Positions 1 to 5,195 of a stretch of DNA of 6,204 nucleotides are shown here, in pieces. Made by a program: the position numbers and the translations under genes. This stretch comes from Deltaproteobacteria bacterium (lineage in GTDB: Bacteria; Desulfobacterota; SM23-61): contig JACRCA010000314.1 in the NCBI GenBank assembly GCA_016234425.1, forward strand, positions 1 to 6,204, given 5' to 3'. Position 1 is the first letter of the stretch, and each line of letters starts with the position of its first letter. A model generated the notes under the pieces. The model ran no database searches, was not told the origin of the DNA, and saw only the letters and a program-made list of their open reading frames with translations.

Positions 1-1
1 G

Positions 2-1429
2 GTGGCCAGGGGGAAAGCCGAGTTTCCCCCTGATGAGGTAACGGCGCTTCGTAAGGCTTTCAAGGTGAGAACACTTATGGTGCATCCAGACATGGCCCTG
101 GATCGGTTTCGGCGGCTGAGCCAGGAATTTGACCTCTCTTTCGCCTCTCCTCCCGACTCTCGGGAGAAAACCTGGGTGTATGGGTTGGATAAGGAGAAGA
201 CGGAGGCTGCTTTTTTGAAAAAGCGCAAGATCGTGAATCTCTGGGCTCTGCGGGCTCTGCCGAGAGATCTGCAGATGAGCGAAGAAGACAGGAACACGGT
301 GAAGAACTTTCTCGCTCAGCCACCATTCCAATCCTTCCAGGTCTTGGATGGGTTGATGAAAGAGGCCGATCTACAAAGTGTTTTGGCCAGTTCGCCGATC
401 AATATCCAGGAGATGACGGGGATCCCCTACGATCAGGTTGGCGAGGGCCTCCTTTCACTCTATACGCATGGCCGGGTATACCTTCTCAGCCATCGTCCAC
501 TGAAGGGAATGGGGGTGAAGAAAGAAGAAGGAGTGTTTGGCACGCTTAAAGAGGCAATTCCATCTCTGGCAGGCGATGGGCCATTAGGAGTGGAGGAGAA
601 AAACCTGGACATCAGCCGGGCTCTGACCCTCGGGTTGGCTCGTTTGAAGAATGCCTCCAACCTTTTCCGGGCCTGGCGGGAAGTTCGATCTGGTCAGGAT
701 TTGGGGGCTTACATCCTCGGGTCTCTGGGAACAAAAGTAGCCATGGAAGGGGCTCTGGCCATGGCCGAGAAGAAATTGCAGTCTGGGACGCCGGTCTACG
801 AGAAGGATGTGGAAAGGAAATTCTACCAGCTCCTGAAGGAATATGAGAAGAAGGCCAAAAGCCCCTTGCAATTGGAGCCTTATTTTATGGTCCTGCATGC
901 GGGGACTCGGACTGGTTATCCTTCTTTGCCAGGATTTTTCCGCCTTAATAAGAAAATAAAATCCTTGAAATTGGATGCCGGTATTCTGGTGAAAGATCGG
1001 GGTTTAGTCCTGGCCTGTTCGGACCTGGCTCGTTCCTTTGCGGTGGACGAGAGAGGAAAGTATATTTACAAGCTGATCGAGAAGGCCATGCTGGAGGGGG
1101 CAATTCCGGGAGGTAGCGAAGGGCGTACAGGTGAAGATGTGTATTGGGCGGGCGTGCGGCCCCTACTGAGGGAAGAGACGACACTTCGAGCATGGAAGCT
1201 TTTGCCGAAGGCGGGTCTTCTGGAGAAGCATTACAATCGCGACATTGGCCACACCTTCGGCAAGCAGGAGTCCACGACGCTTTTCTTCAAAAAAGGGGAG
1301 AATCAGCAGACTCTTAAGCAAGGGATGGTGTCGGCCATCGAATATCAGTGGCCCTACAAGGGGTATGCCCTGGGCATTGAGGATATGTTCGTGGTGGGCC
1401 CGAAATACGGGATCAATATTACCCGGTGA
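2..1429 (+). CDS. M24-family (Xaa-Pro peptidase/creatinase fold) metallopeptidase-like protein, possibly 5'-partial
   Basis: The C-terminal half (about residues 195-475) reads as an M24 pita-bread domain. The five metal ligands of the family are visible: D325 in LDAG, D341 in SDLARSF, H417 in GHTFG, E447 in SAIEYQW and E460 in GIEDMFVV. Residues about 120-190 (SSPINIQEMTG, then a strand-rich stretch) look like the creatinase N-terminal domain. The first ~118 residues are an extra segment I do not recognise. By family this would be a dinuclear-metal, cytoplasmic proline-dipeptide or related hydrolase. However, the two histidines that normally assist catalysis seem absent: S308 lies where prolidases have the His of the HY motif, and S424 lies seven residues after H417. 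The exact substrate is therefore open. The frame is open to the left edge, so the GTG at 2 may not be the start. An ATG at 77 has AAGGTGAG (62-69) seven bases upstream and is a credible alternative. The stop is 1427-1429. Confidence 0.85.
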   Translation: MARGKAEFPPDEVTALRKAFKVRTLMVHPDMALDRFRRLSQEFDLSFASPPDSREKTWVYGLDKEKTEAAFLKKRKIVNLWALRALPRDLQMSEEDRNTVKNFLAQPPFQSFQVLDGLMKEADLQSVLASSPINIQEMTGIPYDQVGEGLLSLYTHGRVYLLSHRPLKGMGVKKEEGVFGTLKEAIPSLAGDGPLGVEEKNLDISRALTLGLARLKNASNLFRAWREVRSGQDLGAYILGSLGTKVAMEGALAMAEKKLQSGTPVYEKDVERKFYQLLKEYEKKAKSPLQLEPYFMVLHAGTRTGYPSLPGFFRLNKKIKSLKLDAGILVKDRGLVLACSDLARSFAVDERGKYIYKLIEKAMLEGAIPGGSEGRTGEDVYWAGVRPLLREETTLRAWKLLPKAGLLEKHYNRDIGHTFGKQESTTLFFKKGENQQTLKQGMVSAIEYQWPYKGYALGIEDMFVVGPKYGINITR

Positions 1430-1431
1430 GC

Positions 1432-1437
1432 GGAGGA
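1432..1437 (+). promoter_or_regulatory. Shine-Dalgarno GGAGGA stranded upstream of the hairpin before the MFS gene
   Basis: GGAGGA lies just after the M24 stop codon. It is 78 bases from the MFS ATG at 1516, which has no purine-rich site directly before it. The nearest start in range is a GTG at 1443. From there a 27-codon frame runs through the hairpin and ends with TGA at 1524-1526, overlapping the MFS start by 11 bases. Either translation of this leader is coupled to the MFS gene, or the hairpin folds and brings site and start together. Confidence 0.45.
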
Positions 1438-1440
1438 ATT

Positions 1441-1506
1441 AAGTGTTAGTGTCAGTGATTAGGGTCAGTATTTCTTTAACTGACACTCACACTCACACTG
1501 ACACTT
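1441..1506. repeat. Long hairpin made of GTGTCAGTG/CACTGACAC-type units
   Basis: The left arm begins AAGTGTTAGTGTCAGTG (1441-1457) and pairs with 1490-1506. That gives 17 positions with one G-T wobble (1447/1500) and one mismatch (1453/1494). An inner GTCAGT/ACTGAC stem (1464-1469 with 1479-1484) closes a nine-base loop. The right arm is also internally repetitive (CACTCACACTCACACTGACAC). A T5 run (1505-1509), partly inside the stem, gives a terminator-like look, but the arms are GTCA-repeat rather than GC-rich. The element fills almost the whole gap between the M24 and MFS genes, which suggests an inserted or expanded intergenic repeat. Confidence 0.75.
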
Positions 1507-1515
1507 TTTCGTATC

Positions 1516-2733
1516 ATGAGTCGTGAAGAAAAAAAGCTCGTCGCTCTGACGAGTTGTTCCCACGCACTCACCCATGCATACCTGCTGATCTTTCCCGCGG
1601 TGCTCCTTCTTTTAAAAGAAGAGTTTTCTATGGGCTACCTGGGGTTGGGAGTGATCAGCAACATCATGGGTTTCGCCTATGGGCTAGGGGCCCTCCCTGG
1701 GGGGATGGTCTATAATTACTTTGGCCCGAAAAAGCTCTACCTTTTTTGTTTTCTGGGCTCGGCTGGAGCCGCCCTACTGGTAGCCGCCTCTCCTGACTTG
1801 ATCCTTTTCACGGCGGGATTGGCACTTCTTGGGGCCTTGGGCAGCGTTTACCATCCTATGGTCAACTCCTTGATCACTTCCAAAGTGAAAAAATACGGAA
1901 TAGCTCTGGGGATTCACGGAGCTGCCGGCAACATCGGGGTGGCTTTGGCCCCTTTTATCGGGGGCCTGATTGGTTCCCGCTGGGGCTGGCGGCAGGCTTA
2001 TATCTTTTTTATGATCCCGGGGATTGTCCTTTCCATCTGGTCTCTCTTCATTGATATGTCTGTGAAAAAAGAGGAGAAAGAGCAACCCTTCCGGGAAATG
2101 GTCAGACCTGATTCCAGTTCGCAGGCCAAAACCATCTGGATTTTTTTCACCCTTCCTTTGGTCCTTTTATACACCCTGAACTGGCTGCAGAGTTTTAGTT
2201 ACCATGGAGCCGCAACCTTTTTGCCCGCTTATATGGCCCAGTATACTTCTTTCCGGATTTTCTCCTGGGATAGCGTGGCCATAGGGGGGATGCTTTCGGG
2301 GCTGGCGTTGTTCGCGGGAACTTTTGGCCAATATGCCGGCGGCGTGTTGGGGCAAAAGCCCCATTTAGAGCGAAACCTCCTGACCGTGACGGCCGTAAGT
2401 TTCCCCTTTATCCTTTTCATGGCTTTTCTCCAGGATTTGTCACTTCTAATCATGGCCCTGATCTTTTTTTTCTTCAGCTTTGCCGTCCAGCCCATGATGA
2501 ACGTTCTTCTGGCCCAATACACGACTCTGGGAATGCGGGGGACTGCTTTCGGGATTTACTTTTTTGCCGCTTTCGGAATTGGTTCTTTAGCTGCCAGTCT
2601 TTCTGGTTATATTGCTCAGAGGTTCGGACTGCCGTACATTTTTCTGGCCCTGAGCGTGAGCGTCGTGGTTTTGATCTTTCTTTCTTATGTTCTGCTGAGG
2701 TTAAAAAAAAGCTGGGCTAAGGCGAATCTTTAA
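1516..2733 (+). CDS. MFS transporter, fosmidomycin-resistance (Fsr)-like
   Basis: A 405-residue, strongly hydrophobic protein of normal MFS length with about twelve predicted membrane helices. These fall in two halves joined by a charged cytoplasmic loop near residues 181-205 (KKEEKEQ, then a Ser-rich stretch). Loop 2-3 carries a weak MFS motif A (GGMVYNYFGPKK, residues 62-73), with Asn in place of the usual acidic residue. The second half has the related GGVLGQKPHLERN (275-287). The pair YHPMVNSLI (112-120) and GIHGAAGNIG (132-141), with a His-Pro in helix 4 and a Gly-rich helix 5, resembles the Fsr-type efflux branch. The family moves small molecules across the inner membrane by proton coupling; the substrate cannot be read from sequence. 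The N-terminus MSREEKKLVALTSCSHALTH fits the family, so ATG 1516 is kept although no Shine-Dalgarno precedes it. It follows the M24 gene by 86 bases on the same strand. Confidence 0.88.
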   Translation: MSREEKKLVALTSCSHALTHAYLLIFPAVLLLLKEEFSMGYLGLGVISNIMGFAYGLGALPGGMVYNYFGPKKLYLFCFLGSAGAALLVAASPDLILFTAGLALLGALGSVYHPMVNSLITSKVKKYGIALGIHGAAGNIGVALAPFIGGLIGSRWGWRQAYIFFMIPGIVLSIWSLFIDMSVKKEEKEQPFREMVRPDSSSQAKTIWIFFTLPLVLLYTLNWLQSFSYHGAATFLPAYMAQYTSFRIFSWDSVAIGGMLSGLALFAGTFGQYAGGVLGQKPHLERNLLTVTAVSFPFILFMAFLQDLSLLIMALIFFFFSFAVQPMMNVLLAQYTTLGMRGTAFGIYFFAAFGIGSLAASLSGYIAQRFGLPYIFLALSVSVVVLIFLSYVLLRLKKSWAKANL

Positions 2734-2747
2734 GGGAAGAAGAATAA

Positions 2748-2777
2748 GGATTTTTCCTTCGCTCTCGGGAAAAATTT
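2748..2777 (+). terminator. Weak AT-rich hairpin after the MFS gene
   Basis: ATTTTTCC (2750-2757) pairs with GGAAAAAT (2768-2775), extendable by two G-T wobbles, around a ten-base loop. The right arm can alternatively fold on itself as GGGAAA-aa-TTTCCC (2767-2780). There is no T-tract after it, so termination is only a possibility. It separates the MFS gene from the VOC gene, which has its own strong ribosome-binding site. Confidence 0.25.
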
Positions 2778-2794
2778 CCCTGAAATATAAATCG

Positions 2795-2801
2795 AAAGGA
2801 G
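2795..2801 (+). promoter_or_regulatory. Shine-Dalgarno AAAGGAG of the VOC gene
   Basis: AAAGGAG ends seven bases before the ATG at 2809. This is ideal spacing and fixes the start of the VOC protein. Confidence 0.85.
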
Positions 2802-2808
2802 AATCTAA

Positions 2809-3189
2809 ATGATTACAGGCTTAGACCATGTCCATGTCATGTGTGGGGAAGTGGAAGAAGCGGTGAGATACTTCAAAAATGTATTCGATGGAAAGGAAGT
2901 CTCCCGCGGGCAGTTGCGGGGCTTTCCCCTGATTCGGATGGACGTGCAGGGGGTTTTTATCAATCTAATGGGAACAGATCCCCAGGCCGGCCAGCTCGAG
3001 CCAGGCAAAGGGAGCAGAGGCCTTGACCATTTTGGGTTTCGGGTCAAAGATCTCGAATCTATGGTGGCGGATCTTAAGAAAAAAGGGGCGAAATTCAGCG
3101 TTGAACCCAGCGTCACTCCCACGGGGGTTAAGTTTGCCTTCGTCGATGGACCAGAGGGCATCCGCATCGAGCTTTTGCAGAGAGATTAA
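2809..3189 (+). CDS. VOC superfamily (glyoxalase/bleomycin-resistance fold) protein
   Basis: A 126-residue protein with the two beta-alpha-beta-beta-beta modules of one VOC unit. Module one runs from residue 1 to about 55 (GLDHVHVMCGEVEEAVRYF, then FINLMG). Module two runs from about 70 to 124 (GLDHFGFRVKDLESMV, then FVDGPEGIRIELLQ). Three of the four usual metal ligands are present: H7, H74 and E121. The fourth position, at the end of the FINLMG strand, is occupied by N52 or a neighbour rather than Glu, His or Gln. VOC members include glyoxalase I, extradiol dioxygenases, methylmalonyl-CoA epimerase and antibiotic-binding proteins; length alone does not decide among them. The ligand pattern argues against calling it a standard glyoxalase I. 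It lies 75 bases after the MFS gene on the same strand, with a strong Shine-Dalgarno of its own, and no partner enzyme is visible. Confidence 0.88.
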   Translation: MITGLDHVHVMCGEVEEAVRYFKNVFDGKEVSRGQLRGFPLIRMDVQGVFINLMGTDPQAGQLEPGKGSRGLDHFGFRVKDLESMVADLKKKGAKFSVEPSVTPTGVKFAFVDGPEGIRIELLQRD

Positions 3190-3225
3190 TATGGACGCAT
3201 TAAGTCATTTGACTCAAAATCGTTC

Positions 3226-3262
3226 CCCTCTCCCCTCGCGGGAGAGGGCCAGGGTGAGGGGG
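3226..3262. repeat. REP-like GC-rich palindrome
   Basis: CCCTCTCCC (3226-3234) and GGGAGAGGG (3240-3248) form a nine-bp stem with loop CTCGC. A second, competing arm GGGTGAGGGG follows at 3252-3261. On the other strand this reads as the CCCCTCACCCTGGCCCTCTCCCG type of intergenic repeat found in many bacterial genomes. It lies 36 bases after the VOC stop and could act as a transcript-end stabiliser. No T-tract follows, so it is not a typical intrinsic terminator. Confidence 0.75.
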
Positions 3263-3280
3263 CAATTAGCCTGAAACCTT

Positions 3281-3310
3281 TATCTGCGAGTATCTGCGAA
3301 AATCTGCGTC
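3281..3310. repeat. Three tandem 10-bp ATCTGCG units
   Basis: TATCTGCGAG, TATCTGCGAA and AATCTGCGTC follow each other with an exact ten-base period, so each copy lies on the same face of the helix. The ATCTGCG core is identical in all three. The repeat sits between the convergent ends of the VOC gene (plus) and the small minus-strand gene ending at 3335. It could be a dispersed intergenic repeat or a protein-binding array; the sequence does not decide. Confidence 0.7.
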
Positions 3311-3334
3311 CCAATTAATTTAAGCATTGTCATT

Positions 3335-3727
3335 TCAATGCGTGTCCGGGCCGAGAAATTTGGCAACGTGCTCAAAAACACGCTCAGGCATCTTCAGTTG
3401 CTGCCAGGCACCGATTCCAGCAGTTACTGCCAAAGGCCAGAGAATAAAGTAGGCGACGGCACCTGTAGTAGCTTTATCAATCCATCGTCCAGCACCAATT
3501 TCCACGTTCGCCGTGTTCTCAAATTGGTGAAAAACAATGTTAAGTGCTGTTGACATTCCCACAAATTTGCGCCATCCTCCAACCTTTTCGATTTGAAGCA
3601 AAGTGCCACCATCTTCGGTCCGAAGCTTCTGACACTTAAAACCCTCTCCCGAAAGCCAACTCTGGGTTGAGGTAATCAACTCTGAAAAACGCGAGCTTGG
3701 ACAAGGAAAGCTTTTCGACTGGGTCAT
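3335..3727 (-). CDS. Small conserved-hypothetical protein with one or two membrane segments
   Basis: 130 residues. The N-terminal part (about 1-45) is soluble and looks like a short alpha/beta unit (SELITSTQSWLSGEGFKCQKL, then DGGTLLQIEK). Residues 51-82 follow a pattern I have seen in small uncharacterised bacterial membrane proteins: GWRKFVGMSTALNIVF, then VEIGAGRWIDK. A hydrophobic stretch at about 87-108 (AVAYFILWPLAVTAGIGAW) should cross the membrane. It is followed by an amphipathic tail (QQLKMPERVFEHVAKFL). I cannot attach a function. The start has only a weak AGAAG ten bases upstream. The gene is convergent with the VOC gene and has the same orientation as the next small gene upstream, 161 bases away across a palindromic spacer. 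The residue pattern supports a real protein, not a chance frame. Confidence 0.65.
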   Translation of the reverse strand: MTQSKSFPCPSSRFSELITSTQSWLSGEGFKCQKLRTEDGGTLLQIEKVGGWRKFVGMSTALNIVFHQFENTANVEIGAGRWIDKATTGAVAYFILWPLAVTAGIGAWQQLKMPERVFEHVAKFLGPDTH

Positions 3728-3764
3728 AGTTTTGGACTTCTGTCGGTCGGTCCCGAAATTTGTT

Positions 3765-3826
3765 AACGCTTATCGGCTGCAAGCGCCCGCAGGGGGCGAA
3801 TCAGCTGCAAGCGGAAGCTAGGCGTT
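3765..3826. repeat. Imperfect palindrome between the two small minus-strand genes (attC-like at best)
   Basis: Outer arms AACGCTTA (3765-3772) and TAGGCGTT (3819-3826) pair over eight positions with one wobble. Inside are GGCTG/CAGCT (3775-3779 with 3802-3806) and CGCCC/GGGCG (3784-3788 with 3794-3798). The element also holds a perfect 10-bp direct repeat, GCTGCAAGCG, at 3776-3785 and 3804-3813. On the minus strand it ends AAGCGTTAACA, similar to the right end of integron attC sites. A CTCTAAC at 3861-3855 could be the opposite core, but the inner L boxes do not pair convincingly. It may simply be an intergenic hairpin or terminator-like structure. Confidence 0.45.
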
Positions 3827-3888
3827 TCTTCGCAAAGGCTGCACTTGGAGGAACAAGTTAGAGCAAGAGCGGACTGTTTTTCGAAGCA

Positions 3889-4149
3889 CTAACCTTGCCC
3901 GTACACTGTTTTGTCCCCAGGCTCCTTTTTCACACATTTTGCGGGAATATAAACCAGATTTGTATCCCACGAGACTAAAACGACTTCGCCCCTCGCAACT
4001 TCGAACAAATAGGTGTCTTTTACACCCGTAACTCCCTCGACAACCACTACCACCTGAGCCTTATCGATTGCGGTGTACAGGACCGTCCCTGCTCTTGTCC
4101 AATTTTTGTCAAATTCGATCAATATGAACTGCAACACTGTATGTGCCAT
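3889..4149 (-). CDS. Small hypothetical protein, beta-rich, no recognised family
   Basis: 86 residues from the ATG at 4149. A longer frame starts at a GTG at 4167, but that would place the Shine-Dalgarno AAAGGAGGT inside the coding sequence, so the ATG six bases after it is the start. The protein has no membrane segment or signal peptide. It shows alternating hydrophobic runs typical of beta strands: VLQFILIEF (5-13), AQVVVVVEGV (31-40), TYLFEVA (46-52), EVVLVSW (55-61) and NLVYIPA (64-70). A charged, Lys-rich tail follows. One cysteine (C72) is present. I do not recognise the family. The excellent ribosome-binding site and a start codon matched to it make translation likely. The next gene downstream on the same strand begins 161 bases after its stop. 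Confidence 0.65.
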   Translation of the reverse strand: MAHTVLQFILIEFDKNWTRAGTVLYTAIDKAQVVVVVEGVTGVKDTYLFEVARGEVVLVSWDTNLVYIPAKCVKKEPGDKTVYGQG

Positions 4150-4155
4150 ATTTTT

Positions 4156-4164
4156 ACCTCCTTT
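4156..4164 (-). promoter_or_regulatory. Near-perfect Shine-Dalgarno AAAGGAGGT
   Basis: Read on the minus strand, AAAGGAGGT is followed by AAAAAT and then ATG at 4149, giving a six-base spacing. It decides the start of the 86-residue protein. A 21-codon minus-strand frame (ATG at 4229, TGA at 4166-4164) ends exactly at its first base, so a short leader peptide is conceivable; that leader has no clear ribosome-binding site. Confidence 0.8.
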
Positions 4165-4167
4165 CAC

Positions 4168-4690
4168 TTATCGTTTGGTTTTGTTTCATCCGGAGAGCTC
4201 CTCGTGCAAGGTTGTGTCGTCCCCCTCATATGCCTAACTATGGATTAGATAGTTTCTGTATAAGAACCTTCGGACAGCAAAAGGACTCGGGTCTTTAATG
4301 CCACCTATCCCTGTTCATTTTGACCCAATGATTTCACAAAAATAGTTTCAGGTCAATTGGGAATTTCTGACCTAGGGGGTTTCAATTCAATTATTTTCCC
4401 ATCCTCCCCAAAATCCACCTATTACCCTAAGACCTCGCCAGTTTGGCTATAGAATCTCAATCATATGAAAGAGCTATGGATTTTTATCGTGTTAGTCACC
4501 CCCATTAACACCTACCTAATACCCGCTAACACGTGCGAACACCAACCATTTGAACGGAATTACGGGACTACCGGGCCGAGCGATCCAATTTTTAGGAAAG
4601 GGAAGACCGAACACCTGTTCGCTCTTGCTTGGGTCTGGTCTAATCCTTTGATCGAAGATTTAAACTTTTAAGAATTTACCCGTTTATAAT
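4168..4690. other. Gene-poor AT-rich stretch
   Basis: I see no convincing gene here. A 68-codon plus-strand frame at 4465-4671 (starting MKELWIFIVLV) has no Shine-Dalgarno, and only its first ~12 residues look like a hydrophobic segment. I treat it as chance or a remnant. On the minus strand GTTAGGC (4238-4232), immediately followed by ATATG, resembles an integron recombination core, but no palindrome accompanies it. A small inverted repeat AACTAT/ATAGTT lies at 4236-4254. A TATAAT occurs at 4685-4690 without a matching -35. Confidence 0.5.
4321..4373. repeat. Overlapping, mutually exclusive inverted repeats
   Basis: GGTCA (4351-4355) can pair with TGACC at 4321-4325 or, as AGGTCA (4350-4355), with TGACCT at 4368-4373. 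CCCAAT (4324-4329) can pair with ATTGGG (4356-4361). The three pairings overlap, so only some can form at once. The surrounding sequence is AT-rich and no gene start follows closely on either strand. Confidence 0.4.
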
Positions 4691-5143
4691 TTGAAGGTAA
4701 GACCCCCAATCAAGAATTTCATTTCTTTCATCAGGAAAGAGGCCATCTGCAAGGTCTTGTCATTTAATGAGAAAATATTTAATATACGCTTATAAGAAAC
4801 CGATTTTTGTTTGTGAAGAGTTCTCCTATTTCCCACAATAAAAATGAGCTCAAAAAATGGATATAATGAATCAGAATTGAGAGGGGTTGGTTTAAGCGGC
4901 GAATCCTTTTGGTCTACTGGCAGGAAAGGATTTTTGGGGATGGACCGCTCCGCCACGGTAGAAGTCATGGAAGATAGCAGGATCCTGGTCGTCGGCCCAG
5001 ATACCTTTGAGATCCTATTAAAGAACAGCCCGGAAACCGCCATGAAAATGGTGAAAAAAATGACTTTGAGGCTCCGCGCTCTGGACGATAAATTAGAGCA
5101 AGTGTTTTCTGAAATTCCTAAGCGACCAGATTTAACCCCATGA
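4691..5143 (+). pseudogene. Decayed cyclic-nucleotide-binding (CNBD/Crp-like) domain protein
   Basis: The C-terminal part is clear. From the ATG at 4844, residues 35-85 read DRSATVEVMEDSRILVV, then PDTFEILLKNSPETAMKMV and LRLRALDDKLEQV, the second half of a CNBD with its Arg-Ser-Ala and closing helices. The first half of the domain is not in this open frame. Upstream in the same frame, weakly CNBD-like sequence continues (about 4709-4792, ending FNEKIFNIRL) but is broken by TAA (4793-4795) and TGA (4814-4816). The nucleotide-binding FGE motif is missing; another frame reads FGLLAGKD at 4908-4931, suggesting frameshifts. No Shine-Dalgarno precedes ATG 4844. Intact relatives are small signalling or regulatory modules binding cAMP or cGMP. 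A truncated but still expressed C-terminal fragment cannot be excluded. The exact left end is a guess. Confidence 0.6.
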
Positions 5144-5159
5144 AATTTTAACGAAAAAG

Positions 5160-5187
5160 AAAAAGCCCTCCACGCGGAGGGCTTTTT
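5160..5187. terminator. Bidirectional intrinsic terminator between the CNBD remnant and groEL
   Basis: AAAAAGCCCTCC (5160-5171) and GGAGGGCTTTTT (5176-5187) pair perfectly around the four-base loop ACGC, with one further T after the right arm. The A-run on the left becomes a T-run on the minus strand, so the same hairpin terminates both the plus-strand CNBD remnant (stop at 5143) and groEL, which ends at 5251 on the minus strand. Confidence 0.92.
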
Positions 5188-5195
5188 TCCCCGGG

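Noticed and set aside
584..898. Minus-strand ORF of 104 codons inside the M24 gene, and similar ones at 75-326, 460-660 and 945-1193
   Set aside because: All are opposite a gene with conserved M24 ligands; none has a plausible start signal or motif.
2805..3167. Minus-strand ORF of 120 codons opposite the VOC gene
   Set aside because: The plus strand carries the VOC motifs and a strong Shine-Dalgarno; the antisense frame is a by-product.
3222..3310. Considered as a CRISPR array because of adjacent repeats
   Set aside because: The units are 10 bp with three-base linkers next to a single palindrome. There are no spacers of 25-40 bases and no cas genes.
4232..4238. GTTAGGC (minus strand) considered as an attI or attC core
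   Set aside because: It has the right core and a start-like ATATG after it, but no partner core, no palindrome and no integrase gene nearby. It is kept only as supporting context for the cassette speculation.
4465..4671. A 68-codon plus-strand ORF starting MKELWIFIVLVTPINTYLIP
   Set aside because: It has no Shine-Dalgarno, no recognisable motif and a residue mix unlike a folded protein after the first dozen residues. It lies in an AT-rich region where such frames arise by chance.
4685..4690. Perfect TATAAT, considered as a promoter for the CNBD remnant
   Set aside because: No -35-like hexamer lies at 16-18 bases upstream, and TATAAT is common by chance in AT-rich DNA.
4684..5043. A 119-codon minus-strand ORF over the CNBD remnant
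   Set aside because: It is antisense to sequence with clear CNBD similarity, has no motif of its own, and exists because the plus-strand gene is decayed.
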